The position numbers were made by a program, and so were the translations under genes. A DNA stretch of 64,000 nt from Mycogone perniciosa. Taxonomy: Eukaryota; Ascomycota; Sordariomycetes; Hypocreales; Hypocreaceae. The stretch's first letter is position 1, and every line of letters begins with the position of its first letter. The stretch is taken from contig JAOALB010000013.1 in the NCBI GenBank assembly GCA_025331125.1, forward strand, positions 218,335-282,334, in the 5' to 3' direction. Shown piece after piece: positions 23,011 through 33,466 of this stretch. A model generated the notes under the pieces. It did not search any database, was not told the origin of the DNA, and saw nothing but the letters and a program-made list of their open reading frames with translations.

Positions 23011-23862
23011 TCAAGCCTCCTGGGACTGTTCCAAGAGCTCCCTGTCACTGACCATATCTCCCGCGATTGCCGCCAGATGATTCTTCCGCAAGTCAGCCTC
23101 TCGCCAGTTGCTTTGGTGCATAGAATTATGGATCACATACATTTCACAAATGATCATGATCAACAAGCCAGCGAAGCAGATACAATGAAATAGATCAGTC
23201 TCATTGTTGCCGTTCCACCCATGGGTCCTTGCAAGCTGGTGATTTCCGGAAAAAAAAAGTGGCGGAATTCAACCCCCCCCCCTTTTTTTTTGCAGCTGCG
23301 GCACTCTGTACTGTAAAAATCCTGCAAGGAGGAAGCCGGCATTCATGAACAGAACGACGACCCAGACCAGGAGCACTATGAGCGCGAATAAGATGACAAC
23401 GTTGTTGCAAGTAAACGGGTAGGCCTTGCTGCTATGTGCTGAGGCGCTGCCAACCAAATGCCTCCTTCTTCAGCCAGAATATCCCTGGATTGGTTCTGGC
23501 ATTCACCATCTAGCGAAAGGAACAGACCTAGTTCGGTGTCCATAGACTCGGGTTACTGGCCGTGTTCTCCCCGGCACTGCCCACGTCTATATCGCGGCAT
23601 ACCTCGTCTCTCCTCTGCTCGGCTTCCGCACCAAGGACGATGCGCCGGCATTAGGTTCGCCCTCAGCTTTCCCTTCCCTTTCCAATTCATTAACGGAATT
23701 AAGCGCCTGATCTATAATGCGGACATTAGCTTTACAAAGAGCCAAATCAAGAAGGAAAGACTTTGCTCTAGGCATCGAGTTTCCTTGGCGGACTGTACCT
23801 GGCTTTTGGCTTGTAAAAATAGATATAAAGATTTTCATTATCGTCGTAAAAACCTTTGTCAT
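23011..23862 (-). CDS. Predicted small membrane protein, three exons, unknown function
   Basis: Proposed exons on the minus strand: 23862-23603, 23446-23312, 23227-23011, together 203 residues. Exon 1 starts MTKVFTTIMKIFISIF and continues through a charged helix-like stretch (ALCKANVRIIDQALNSVNEL). Exon 2 holds a strong hydrophobic segment (NNVVILFALIVLLVWVVVLF). Exon 3 has a second (FAGLLIMIICEMYVI) and ends with a soluble tail of natural composition (MHQSNWREADLRKNHLAAIA). Donors are GTATGC and GTACAG, acceptors TTGGCAG and TGCAAG; phases 2/2 and 2/2 fit. The second intron contains homopolymers of A, G and T and has no clear branch site, so its limits are uncertain. I do not recognise the family. 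It could be part of a larger gene, and transcripts would decide. Confidence 0.45.
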
Positions 23863-24066
23863 AATGGGTGGTGATAGGAGCAAATGGCACAGTATGTGTG
23901 CTATAAAGCGGGCTTTTGGCACAGCCCAGCTTGCCGAATCCAACCTCCTCACAACTACGCTTTGAGACTTGATTTTCCATTGATCGAGTGGTAACAAACA
24001 TTATCCACCGGGTTCATGGAGAAAGTGGTGGGCGCTGAGAATGACTAGGCGTGGTTAATAGGACCC

Positions 24067-24741
24067 TCAAACGTTCTTCAAGAAGTGCGATTTGAATTTC
24101 CTGTTCGCCCGATCCGCTGATCGAAGCATCATCTGGTCTCCAAGAATTTCGAAGGCGAATTTCTTCTCAGTGCCGACTTCAGCCTCTCCCGGTGCAAGAA
24201 CCTCTATGCGGAATGTGGTACCCTCTTTTGGTATGACTTTGAGCCCTCTTTTCTTTGTGATGACCTCGAACACAAACTTGCGGTCTCTCACCACGATGCC
24301 TTTGATGCCGACTCTGTCTGGGCACCCGCTTCTCACGACCTCGGCTTCCGCTCCATGGAACTCTGCGCTTGCCAGCTTAGCTGCGGCCAATGGTCCACCG
24401 GTGTAGACATCATTCCCCAGGATCTCTTGTGCATATCCCATCCACAACTTATTCAGTGGTTCGTAGATCTCGTATCTTTGTCCTCCTTTGGGGATGTCGT
24501 AGAGCCCAAGCTTCCGGCGTTCGCGAGACGAGAGCGGCTTTGGCTTTAATTTCTGTTTGGATTTTGCCTGCTGACGGGCTCTGCGTCGCGCAGCCCGTGC
24601 ATTGAGAGTCGACGGCGGCGGAGATGTTGGCTTCAGATGGAGAGATCGATATTGAATCTTTTCGCTGTAGATGCGACTGACGCTGTCGGGAGAGTGCGCT
24701 CTCCCAAGCAGGTCCTGGGTGAACTGCTGCACTGACGCCAT
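24067..24741 (-). CDS. Ribonuclease P/MRP protein subunit Pop4 (Rpp29)
   Basis: A single exon of 224 residues. Pop4/Rpp29 is a protein subunit of the nuclear RNase P and RNase MRP ribonucleoproteins, which process the 5' end of pre-tRNA and pre-rRNA. The N-terminal third is basic (RAARRRARQQAKSKQKLKPK), consistent with RNA binding. The C-terminal half is the Rpp29 beta-barrel: NDVYTGGPLAAAKLASAEFH, then GIKGIVVRDRKFVFEVITKK and FRIEVLAPG, ending FEILGDQMMLRSADRANRKF. I chose the ATG at 24741 because the family starts shortly before the basic region; an upstream in-frame start at 24822 would add 27 residues with no family support. It is divergent from the acyltransferase gene, with 442 bp between starts. 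Confidence 0.93.
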   Translation of the reverse strand: MASVQQFTQDLLGRAHSPDSVSRIYSEKIQYRSLHLKPTSPPPSTLNARAARRRARQQAKSKQKLKPKPLSSRERRKLGLYDIPKGGQRYEIYEPLNKLWMGYAQEILGNDVYTGGPLAAAKLASAEFHGAEAEVVRSGCPDRVGIKGIVVRDRKFVFEVITKKRGLKVIPKEGTTFRIEVLAPGEAEVGTEKKFAFEILGDQMMLRSADRANRKFKSHFLKNV

Positions 24742-25183
24742 TATGACGAGCACGTAGGGGCAGTATTCGTCGTAAATATGGATGCAAAAGTCCTTAGAAT
24801 TGAGTGGTATTGGTCCATACAAGTAGCATTATGATACAACAATAATGCAGAAGAGATGATTTGATCAGAATCGTTCCTAGAAATCTTCAAGTGGCCCAAG
24901 CTCCTCCACCACTGAACCACACCTATTCACATGCCCTCGGCTCTGACGCAGTCCGCCCCACACCTATCTTCCCCAGACCCGATCCGCATGAGCCTCCTTG
25001 TCTGATCCCTACGCCAATAAACACGGGTTACAAAGTACGAGTACGAGTACATATGTGCTACGAAGTCTGACACCGGCCTTAGGACTGACATGATGCTGCT
25101 CGTGTGCTCAACTCTCTTCGATTCCCCCTAGACAATACCGAAACCGCGTCAATCTGACCTCCCGTCTTCCCGGACACGACACC
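24742..25183. promoter_or_regulatory. Divergent promoter region of Pop4 and acyltransferase genes
   Basis: 442 bp between two divergent start codons, so it probably serves both genes. A GTACGAGTACGAGTAC repeat lies near 25036-25051. No TATA box is obvious. Confidence 0.5.
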
Positions 25184-27807
25184 ATGTCCCAAGATGGCGA
25201 ACCCGCTGACCCAGCAAGCAACTCGGCTCCTGATCTCCAGATCTTGGGCGACGAGATCACCCTGCAGCCCAGCGGCTATGTAGAGCCCGAGGCTGCCACC
25301 CAGGACCTCAAGGAAGGGGCATTGATGAACCAATTCGCCTCATTCCGTACAGAGCCTCTCCAGTAAGCCGACACAGCCATCTCCAGTTTGCTGGCATTTC
25401 CACTGACACATCGCCTGTAGGTTCCTCCGCGAAGTCTCTCTCTACGTATCCGGCCAAGGATGGCGCGCCTACGACCAGGTCATTGGCCAGCCCGTCTTCT
25501 ATACCGGCTTCTCAGAAAACATGAAGTCCAGGGTGATGTCGGCTCCCCTGCTGCAGCAACGCATCGCACAACTGGCCGAGGACCGTCTTGCCGTGGAGGA
25601 GAAGGACGGGTTGCTGAATAAAAATGACAAGCACTACGAGGCAAACCGCGCGCAACGGCGCAATATCATAGAGGGATCGTTGCAAGAGGTCGCAGAGAAG
25701 CTCACCGATGACATGATCTGCAAGATGGAAAACAAGACCTTCATCCGCGGCGCATATTATCTAGCGACCCAACTATTGACGCGTGCCTATCATCAGGGGA
25801 TTCACGTCTCTAGTGAAGAGGTGCTCCGGTTAAGAAAGGTGGCTGATCTCGCCGCGAAGAAGAAACAGAGCATCATTTTCCTACCTAGCCACCGGTCACA
25901 CGTCGACTATGTTTCCCTCCATTTAATATGCTACAGGCTTGGCCTCACCCTGCCGGTGGCCGTGGCGGGAGATAACCTCAACTTCCCTCTCGTGGGAAGC
26001 TTCCTACAGCACGCAGGAGCGATGTGGATCAGGAGGTCCTTTGGAGACGATGTGTTATATACTACATTGGTGCAGTCATACATCGATACCCTTCTGCAAG
26101 AGGGATATAATTTCGAGTGCTTCATCGAAGGAGGTCGATCACGGACAGGCAAGCTGCTCCCTCCAAAATTCGGTATTCTCAGCTTCGTTCTCGATGGCAT
26201 CTTGTCTGGTCGTGTCGAGGATGCCATCATCTGCCCCGTCAGCACTCAATACGACAAAGTAATTGAGACGGAAGGCTATGTCACTGAGCTTCTTGGTATG
26301 CCAAAAAAGAAGGAAAATTTGGTCGACTTCCTTACCGGCGGGTCCTCGGTTCTCTCACTGCAGCTAGGGAGGGTAGACGTTCGGTTTCATGAACCCTGGA
26401 GCTTGAGAGGTTTCATTGACAATCAGCTGTCACGACTTCCGAAAGTGCCTGCTGGATTGGACACAGATCATTACAACCCTGATGTTAGGACTGTGCGGGA
26501 AAAGCTATTGCGCACTCTGGGCTACAAGGTCCTCAGTGATATCAACGCGGTATCAGTCGTCATGCCCACTGCTCTTATTGGCACCGTCCTCCTAACCCTC
26601 CGTGGCCGTGGTGTCGGGAAAGGAGAGTTGATCCGACGCATTGATTGGCTGACTTGTCGCGTCCGGGCCAAGGGTGGTCGCATCGCTCACTTTGGTAACG
26701 TAGAGCTATCCGAGATTGTCGACCGAGGATTGGAGGTCTTAGGTAAAGACTTGGTTGGCGTGGTTGAGGGCTTAGCGGAGCCGACATACTACGCTGTCGA
26801 CCGTTTCCAGTTATCCTTTTACCGCAACATGACTATACACCTGTTCATCTACGAAGCCCTTGTTAGTGTGGCTATGTACACACAGGTCAAGCGCGGAGGC
26901 GGCCCGTCGATTCAAGATATCACGTATGAGGAGCTCAAGGCACAAGTCCTATTCTTGTCATCACTGTTCCGTGGGGAATTCATTTTCTCCGGCGCAGGCC
27001 TGGTCGTGAACTTAGACAACACCCTTCGCGGCCTAGAGGCTGATCATGTCGTTCGCCTGGACCGAGACGAGAAGGGTAATGTTATAACTATCGGGCTGTC
27101 AGACGAGGAACGGAAAGTAGGTCGGGAGAATTTCGACTTCTACTGCTTCCTCATCTGGCCCTTTATCGAAGCTAGCTGGTTGGCTGCCGTGTCTCTCCTG
27201 GGCCTGACGCCACCGCTGGGCAAAAATGGCGATATCTGGATCGAGGAAAGCAAGGCTCAAAACAGTGCACAGCTGGTAAGTATCCCTTTAGCTACAGTGA
27301 CCCTAGGAAACACATCTGACAATGACGATACAGCTTGGTAAGACACTATACCACCAAGGCGATCTCTCCTATTTCGAGGCCGTCAACAAGGAGACTCTCA
27401 AAAATTCATACGCACGCTTCCAACAAGAACAAATTATCAACGTTGTCAGGTCCAAAGATGCCAAGATGCCTCCACGCATCCAGTTGGACCCCTCATGGCG
27501 GCCTTCGCGTAACCCTGAAACCGGTGCGCTGGTGGCCGAGGGCAAGCTGTGGGACTTCACGGAGAAGATTGCCCGTTCCCGTCGCGAGGGGAAGAATCGA
27601 CGTGATGGTGCAACAGTTAGCAGCCGTGTACTTCGTCTGACGGATGAACTCGGATGCAGGCTATTTACGGTGGCCGAAGAAGCTGAGAAGGGTGGCAAGG
27701 CCAAGGTTCCTAGCAGACTAAGCAAGGAAGAGCAGGAAGCGTTGAAGAAACGCCATATTAATCAGACCAGGAAATCAAGCAAGCTAGAGGGGAGGGCGCA
27801 TTTGTAA
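25184..27807 (+). CDS. PlsB/GNPAT-type glycerol-phosphate or dihydroxyacetone-phosphate acyltransferase
   Basis: Three exons: 25184-25362, 25421-27275, 27334-27807, giving 835 residues. The family acylates sn-1 of glycerol-3-phosphate or dihydroxyacetone phosphate, the first step of phospholipid (or ether-lipid) synthesis. The catalytic HX4D motif is H217-RSHV-D222 in LPSHRSHVDYVSLHLICYRL. The substrate-binding block FIEGGRSRTGK lies near residues 294-304, followed by the conserved AIICPVSTQYDKV. This is the bacterial PlsB/animal GNPAT type, distinct from the yeast Gat1/Gat2 type. The C-terminus reads RAHL; -AHL fits the peroxisomal PTS1 consensus (S/A/C)(K/R/H)(L/M), and animal GNPAT is peroxisomal. 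Both introns have good donors (GTAAGC, GTAAGT). It is convergent with the pantoate ligase gene, 189 bp apart. Confidence 0.92.
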
Positions 27808-27996
27808 ATTCTTCTTCTACACGTTATCGTGTTGTTTATACCCATGAATTATGTACATAGGACGCAGCGACTGCATTAGGGGACATCTTGGAAATAATCA
27901 ATGATTTTTGACGCCATGTTGGCCACTATGCCTCCTTTTCCCTCTATATTCTGCTTGTCGTAACTTCGTCTTTGTCGTAATTCCTCCAATTTGAGC

Positions 27997-29100
27997 CTAT
28001 CCGGATTTAGGGGGCAGGATGATGTTGTCAATTAACCTCACAGCAGGGCCGCCAGAATGACCCAGATCCTCTCCTTCTTGTGCCTGCTCCACGGGGAGCA
28101 TCTTGACAGCACCGCTCAGTACAGCGCCCTTGGCAGGGTCTACCACATCAACTTCAAGCAGCGTATCCGGATCCGCCAGCGAGATGTAGTCAACCTCGTA
28201 TGTGGTTCGCCGTTCGGGACCAAGCTCCATCTGGGCTTGCAGCACCGACGTGACGGCCTCATTCGCTGCACCGAGGATACTGACCCGGTCGAGCTGTCCG
28301 GATTTGTATGTCTCCTCGGCAGCACGGAGGGCATTGTTCAGCACGATGGCGACTTTGCGCCTGCGCGTGCCGAGGTAGACGTTGCGCGAGCTCAGGGCAA
28401 GGCCATCAGACTCACGCTCAGTAGGACAAACGACAACCTCGGTAGGAAGCACAAAGTCCTTGACCATTCTTCGGATAACAACGGTTTGTTGCACGTCCTT
28501 CTGGCCGAAGTAGACGCGATCGGGCTGCACGATGTTGAAAAGCTTCATACACACTGTCGCAACGCCGCGGAAGAAGGTAGGTCGACTAGCGCCCTCAAGC
28601 ACCTCGCCGACAGGGGTGATGGTCACGAAACTACCCTTGCTCTCAATCTCCTGTCCGGGGAAGCCAGAAGGGTATATCTCCGGAGTCGTCGGCGCAAAAA
28701 CGGCGGAGATACGACCGAGGTTTCCACCATCGTCGGCGAGTTCCCGGTCCAATCGGGCCAGGGCAGCGGTATCGGCAGTCCAGGTAACGGGGTACGAGGC
28801 CAGATCCTCGCGGATACCGAACTGGGCTGGGTTGACGTAGATGCTAACCACAACGTGGTGGTTCTCACGAGCAGCGGCTCGGATCAAAGAGAAGTGGCCT
28901 TCATGTAGCGCGCCCATGGTCGGCACGAGGCCGACGCTGCGGTAGTTGATCATGTGTGGCTTCCGCCATTTTCGCACGGCATCGACAGCGCGGAGGACTC
29001 GAATAGGTGTAGAGGGGATCGTCTCGGCAAGCGTTCGCAGTGTTCTGACCAAGTCTCGACGATGTCGAAGAGGAGCACGTGCAACGAGTCGGAGCGGCAT
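27997..29100 (-). CDS. Pantoate-beta-alanine ligase (pantothenate synthetase)
   Basis: One exon, 367 residues. The enzyme joins pantoate and beta-alanine with ATP to make pantothenate, the precursor of coenzyme A. The nucleotide-binding HxGH motif is H66-EGH69 in VPTMGALHEGHFSLIRAA. Further family blocks are SIYVNPAQFG, the FFRGVATVCMKLFNIVQPD segment, YFGQKDVQQ, and SSRNVYL, which corresponds to the KMSKS-like loop. The length exceeds bacterial PanC (about 280), partly through an N-terminal stretch MPLRLVARAPLRHRRDLVRT that is rich in Arg and lacks acidic residues for 15 positions, like a mitochondrial presequence. The ATG at 29100 is the first in frame. Its neighbour on the same strand is an MFS pump with no obvious functional link. 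Confidence 0.96.
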   Translation of the reverse strand: MPLRLVARAPLRHRRDLVRTLRTLAETIPSTPIRVLRAVDAVRKWRKPHMINYRSVGLVPTMGALHEGHFSLIRAAARENHHVVVSIYVNPAQFGIREDLASYPVTWTADTAALARLDRELADDGGNLGRISAVFAPTTPEIYPSGFPGQEIESKGSFVTITPVGEVLEGASRPTFFRGVATVCMKLFNIVQPDRVYFGQKDVQQTVVIRRMVKDFVLPTEVVVCPTERESDGLALSSRNVYLGTRRRKVAIVLNNALRAAEETYKSGQLDRVSILGAANEAVTSVLQAQMELGPERRTTYEVDYISLADPDTLLEVDVVDPAKGAVLSGAVKMLPVEQAQEGEDLGHSGGPAVRLIDNIILPPKSG

Positions 29101-29550
29101 ATCGATGGGCAATTGGGCTCTGAAAATGAAAGAAAAGCAAAGTCCAAGAATGAGCCGAGGCGTTCATGCAGGAGCGAAAGCCTCGGCAGCCATCGTCGAG
29201 GTCCAATGGCTGAGGAAAGGACCTTCTCGTGATGGTTTCTGCGGCGGAGTTTTGAGGACGAGGTCCGGACTCGGGAGAGTGGTTCTTATCAATCATATCG
29301 CCAAATGTGCTGAATAAGCTTCAATGCACGTGTTGAAATAGGTACATAGTAGTTAGGTAAGATGTAGATTCTCAACTTGACATCTAACATGACATTCTTT
29401 GACTCCATCGATATGTTTATTATTATCACGATCCAAATTCCTGGTGCATCTAACAACCGTATGCGTATGCATCTCCCCTCTCGAGCCCAAAGTCCATCTA
29501 CAATCTAAATATGGGCGCTCCATGGTTTCATCTTAAAGCGGCTTCTCCTT
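29101..29550. other. Spacer between the MFS pump and pantoate ligase genes
   Basis: 450 bp between the 3' end of the MFS gene and the start of the ligase gene on the same strand. It should contain the ligase promoter. An open frame running 28901-29296 on the minus strand is out of frame with the ligase and has no motifs. Confidence 0.55.
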
Positions 29551-31365
29551 TTAAGCCGCACCTCCAGCATTTTGAAGCTTCTCCTGCTTGGACTTCTTCC
29601 ACGGCATAGTAAAACTAACCAAGAAAGAAAGACCCGTGACGGCGATACACATGGCAAACACAACCTTCAGGCCACTCATGTAGCCATCAATGACTATTGG
29701 TTGCTGGTCCAGGGGGAATGCCTTTCGGATCTCCGTCGCTCCAGTTAAGACCAGAGCCTCCTTGCTAACCTCAGGAGTGTCCTTGAGCACGTGCTCGACC
29801 AGCTGGTTAATGAAGGCGGATTGCGCGCCAGACACGAGGAATGTACTGCCCAAGCCTTGGAAGAAGAGAAGCACGCCGGTAGCTGCGGCGAGATCGCTTG
29901 GTGCTGCCGATGCTTGGACAGCAATCATGGGTATCTGAAAGGCGCAGCCGCAACCCAATCCAAATACAATTTGGTATCCAATCCATTTTGCAGTGGACGT
30001 ACCAACCTCAAGCATATACAGAAGTCCAGCACCAATGGTGGTGGTAGCGAGGCCACCTATGAGCTGAGGCTGGTGATACCCCGTGACGGTGACCAACGCA
30101 CTGCTGACAATCGTGCCAATGCTTGAGCCAATAATAAAGGGCAGGCTCCGGACACCACTTACTGCCGGTTTTACACCATGAACCGACTGGAAGTATATTG
30201 GGATGTAGTAAAGAATCATGTAGAAGCCGCCAGCCAGGAGGAAGAAGACAGAGGACATGACCATGTTAGTGCGGCTCTTCAAGAGGCGAAGGGGCACCAT
30301 GCTCCGCTCCCCTTGACAGCACTGCAGCCAAAGCCACGCCGCCATCAGGACGGTGAAGCTCGCAAAGAGGCCGATAACGACAGACGAGTGCCAGGCGTGA
30401 GAAACCCCGCCGTATTGTACGGCAAGGATATAGCAGATGGTTGCTCCCATCATCAAGACGACACCAATGGGGTCCATTTGAAGTATCTTCTCTCTGAGGG
30501 AAGCCTTCTCGGGCATCGCTTTCTTTGGAGTCTGAAACAAAATGAGGATGATGGCAGCCGAGACACCTCCAATAGGCAAGTTGATATAAAAGCACCATCG
30601 CCAGGTGATCTTGTCGGCAAAGACGCCGCCTAGCAGTGGACCGGTGATGCTAGCACATCCATATGCCGCTCCCATGATCCCAGTGAAGACTGGCCGCTTC
30701 TTCGGAGGCGACGAGAACCCGATGATGGTATAGATGCCAGCAAGGAGACCAGCGGCACCAACCCCCGTGATAGCTCGGCCAGTGATGAGGGTTTCGGCGT
30801 TCGGGGCAGCACCGCAGAGGATGGAACCGAGTTCGAAGATGAGGACACAAACTAGAAACGTTGTCTTCAGCGGGAAATACTTGTACGCCTTGCCCCCTAA
30901 ACACCAAAGTTAGCATCATGGAGTCATCCTAACAGGTTGGTGCAGCTTACATGTGGATTGGAAGCCACCGATGGTCATGAAGAAGGCAGCGCCGTACCAA
31001 CCAACTTTGTCAAGACCTTTGAATTCATCTGTTATTCTAGGGATGGCAGTTGCAATAATCGTCTTGGATGTTTGTCAGTTCAGTTGTATCCTGGAATCAA
31101 GAAATAAATGCTTTGGGAGTACCAGATCCAGGGCCAAGATGAACATGCTGAGAACAAGGGCCAAGATGATAAAGGTCATCTTGATGCCAGAGGGGTATTC
31201 ATCTTCGCCAGCATCGTCATTCTGGGGTTCAGAAGACTTGTCTTCGTGCGTCTCAACATATTCCACACTATTTCCGTCTTTACTTAGGTCGGGGATCTTT
31301 TCTTCTGACGTATCCCCGCCGGTAAGAGTCGGGGTCGCGGTGACGGACATCGTTTCCGTACTCAT
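29551..31365 (-). CDS. MFS efflux transporter, DHA2 (14-TM drug:H+ antiporter) type
   Basis: Three exons on the minus strand: 31365-31123, 31062-30951, 30896-29551, encoding 566 residues. The N-terminal 60 residues are acidic and cytosolic. The membrane part opens with KMTFIILALVLSMFILALDL and continues across the first intron as TIIATAIPRITDEF, the standard start of fungal toxin pumps of the AflT/GliA/Tri12 kind. The segment GRAITGVGAAGLLAG matches the family helix 4-5 region, and ASITGPLLGGVFAD gives the antiporter motif C (gxxxGPxxGG). The length fits 14 helices. Intron phases are 0 and 1 and agree. Likely an exporter of drugs or metabolites at the plasma membrane; no biosynthetic genes sit next to it, so the substrate is open. 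Confidence 0.92.
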
Positions 31366-32595
31366 AGGCTTTTTCGACGACTCTGGTACTTGCTAGCCAA
31401 GGGAGTAGATGGTAATTTTTGCTCCTGTTGTTCGAGGCTTTACAACTACGAGTGATCAACGTTCTATATACTCGTACGGGTGCCGCCGGGAGATCAACCC
31501 GTACTATTTGTCATTTACTTCCTAGAATGAGACAAACCAAGCCAACACCGAAGCTGTTATCCTCATTATTGCCTGAATGGGCGATAAAGTTGGGGTTTGA
31601 CTGAGATATGTGGGACTTCAACATTCCTTGATACCGTACGGAGCACTTCGTACGGTATACTTGATCTTGTGCCGTCCATCCCTTGGATGTTTCATCTTGC
31701 GGTCCGTATATGGTTTATGTATGTTTCTCATCTGGAACAAATGGAAATAATGTGATTTATGTGTGAGTTTTGCTTTGTCTACTGTGTGGATCAAGAGCTC
31801 ACCGTGTGAAACATTGTCAATGTAAGTCTCCGTAATGAGAATTAGACTTCGTCCAGAGGTGATAAAGCATGCGAGAGTTACAACCTGATCCACTCAGCCA
31901 CATTCTGTATGTCTCATCACCAGCCGACCTTCCGCCCTTTACGGAGTCATCGGATAGAGAGTTGGCGGTTCATCCGACAGGCAGTCAGTATCCTTGAATG
32001 AAGAGCCGAATTATTTTACGACTTCGGAAGACTTGCGGGCATTGCAGGCAATCTTTTAAGCCTGTTAGCTCTTAGCGATGATTCACATGAATGGCATTGC
32101 ACAACAAAGCAAACAAAAAGATTGGGCAATACGAATAGTCCAAGGGTATTAGAAGTACTAATAATACTGTATAACAATTACAGAGATGAAAATCACCCAG
32201 CCTCTCTCTAAATACTGAACGGCAATTTCCGCTGTCATGATCGGACATACTTGTCTAGTCTTTGTTGATGCGTTCATGGAAATCCCCAAGCCGATTGTTT
32301 TGGACGGCCTACTCCGTATAAAACGACGACGATCGCATCAGTCTAGATGTTGCTATTTCCACCAATAATAGATTTGACGTCCTTACAACGAAACGCACCA
32401 CGTAAGCCGCCATATCCCAGCCCCCTCTAAAATCGCTATATTACTACGTTCGTAGTTGAGGGTCTATGTGCGAAGGCACCACTTCGCACTCCATACAGTA
32501 TATTGACATTAGCCAAGCCTGGCCATCCCAATATTTCCATTCCATGTACTCCGTACTCCGTAATCGAAAACACAGCGATTTGATCGTTCAAGGAA
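31366..32595. other. Intergenic region with a perfect hairpin and short dispersed elements
   Basis: 1.2 kb between two divergent genes. It holds the hairpin at 31631-31658, the element TACTCCGTA at 32310-32318 and a tandem GTACTCCGTACTCCGTA at 32546-32562 close to the next start codon. No gene is supported. Confidence 0.6.
31631..31658. repeat. Perfect inverted repeat, 10-bp arms and 8-nt loop
   Basis: The arms ATACCGTACG (31631-31640) and CGTACGGTAT (31649-31658) are exact reverse complements around the loop GAGCACTT. The sequence overlaps the dispersed TACGGAG/ACTTCGTA element family. Confidence 0.85.
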
Positions 32596-33267
32596 ATGCT
32601 TCCAGAGTATACCAACGAAGCCGCCCCATGGGTTGTCCATGAAGACGATGTTCTTCCACAAACCACACTCTACGCCGCTGGGCGCTTCATCCAATCCGCC
32701 GACCCTAGAGAGCTGCCTCTGTATGAACTATCGCATTCAATCGGCTTCTTGAAAGACGCGGATCGGAGCGTTCGGATCGAAAGACTAGAGCACACAGTGA
32801 AGAGCCCGGCGAGTACGGACATCTCTACCAGGAAGCGGCATATTTACGACCTCAAACACCCTACCAGAGCTACCGGTCCAACCTTCAAGTTCCACGCCGA
32901 TCCCACGTCCCGACAGAGCTTGTGCACTTTCGGACTCATGAGCTTCCGCTTGAAGAAGTTCTCCTCCGTCAAGGGTTGGCGGGTTCATCGCGCAACGCAT
33001 TCCCCCGATCACAGGTTACTGTGCCAGGGTCTTCTATTCTCAGTCGTGCCCTCACGGGATGAGCGCGTGAAGTATTACTGGAGAGACACGGAGGGGAATC
33101 TGGTAGCACACGAGCTGGATGATAGTGGTATTATGACCCTTGGGATTACTGCCAAGATGAGAGTGGACAGGCGGGATGCATTAGTATCCGCGTGGGTGTC
33201 GAGGATATGGTGGACATTAGCCAAGAGTGGGCGAAAAGATTCATCGTCAAACGACGATGTTCCGTGA
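32596..33267 (+). CDS. Unknown fungal protein, 223 residues
   Basis: A single open frame starts at ATG 32596 and ends at 33267. The product is soluble, with no signal peptide or membrane helix. It contains runs such as LYELSHSIGFLKDADRSVRI and VKYYWRDTEGNLVAHELDD that look like beta-strand-rich folded protein, and a Trp-rich end (SAWVSRIWWTLAKS). I do not recognise a named domain. The coding case rests on frame length, balanced composition and codon usage like the neighbours. It is convergent with the Asa1-like gene, 199 bp apart. It resembles the many small conserved hypothetical proteins of aspergilli, but I cannot name a family. Confidence 0.75.
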   Translation: MLPEYTNEAAPWVVHEDDVLPQTTLYAAGRFIQSADPRELPLYELSHSIGFLKDADRSVRIERLEHTVKSPASTDISTRKRHIYDLKHPTRATGPTFKFHADPTSRQSLCTFGLMSFRLKKFSSVKGWRVHRATHSPDHRLLCQGLLFSVVPSRDERVKYYWRDTEGNLVAHELDDSGIMTLGITAKMRVDRRDALVSAWVSRIWWTLAKSGRKDSSSNDDVP

Positions 33268-33466
33268 GCTCGAAGTCCTGAAATGCATGGGAAAGCGTAT
33301 GAACTCGAATGTAAGTGATCACACAAAAAATGTTTTGTTCAGTGGTTAACCTGGAAGTAGCCAGGGCATCTGAATACTGACTATTTTGTCACGGGGATGG
33401 AGAGATCTACCTTAGACTGCCAGATTCAATCCCCCCCTACAATGGATTACATGTACAAATGGTATC

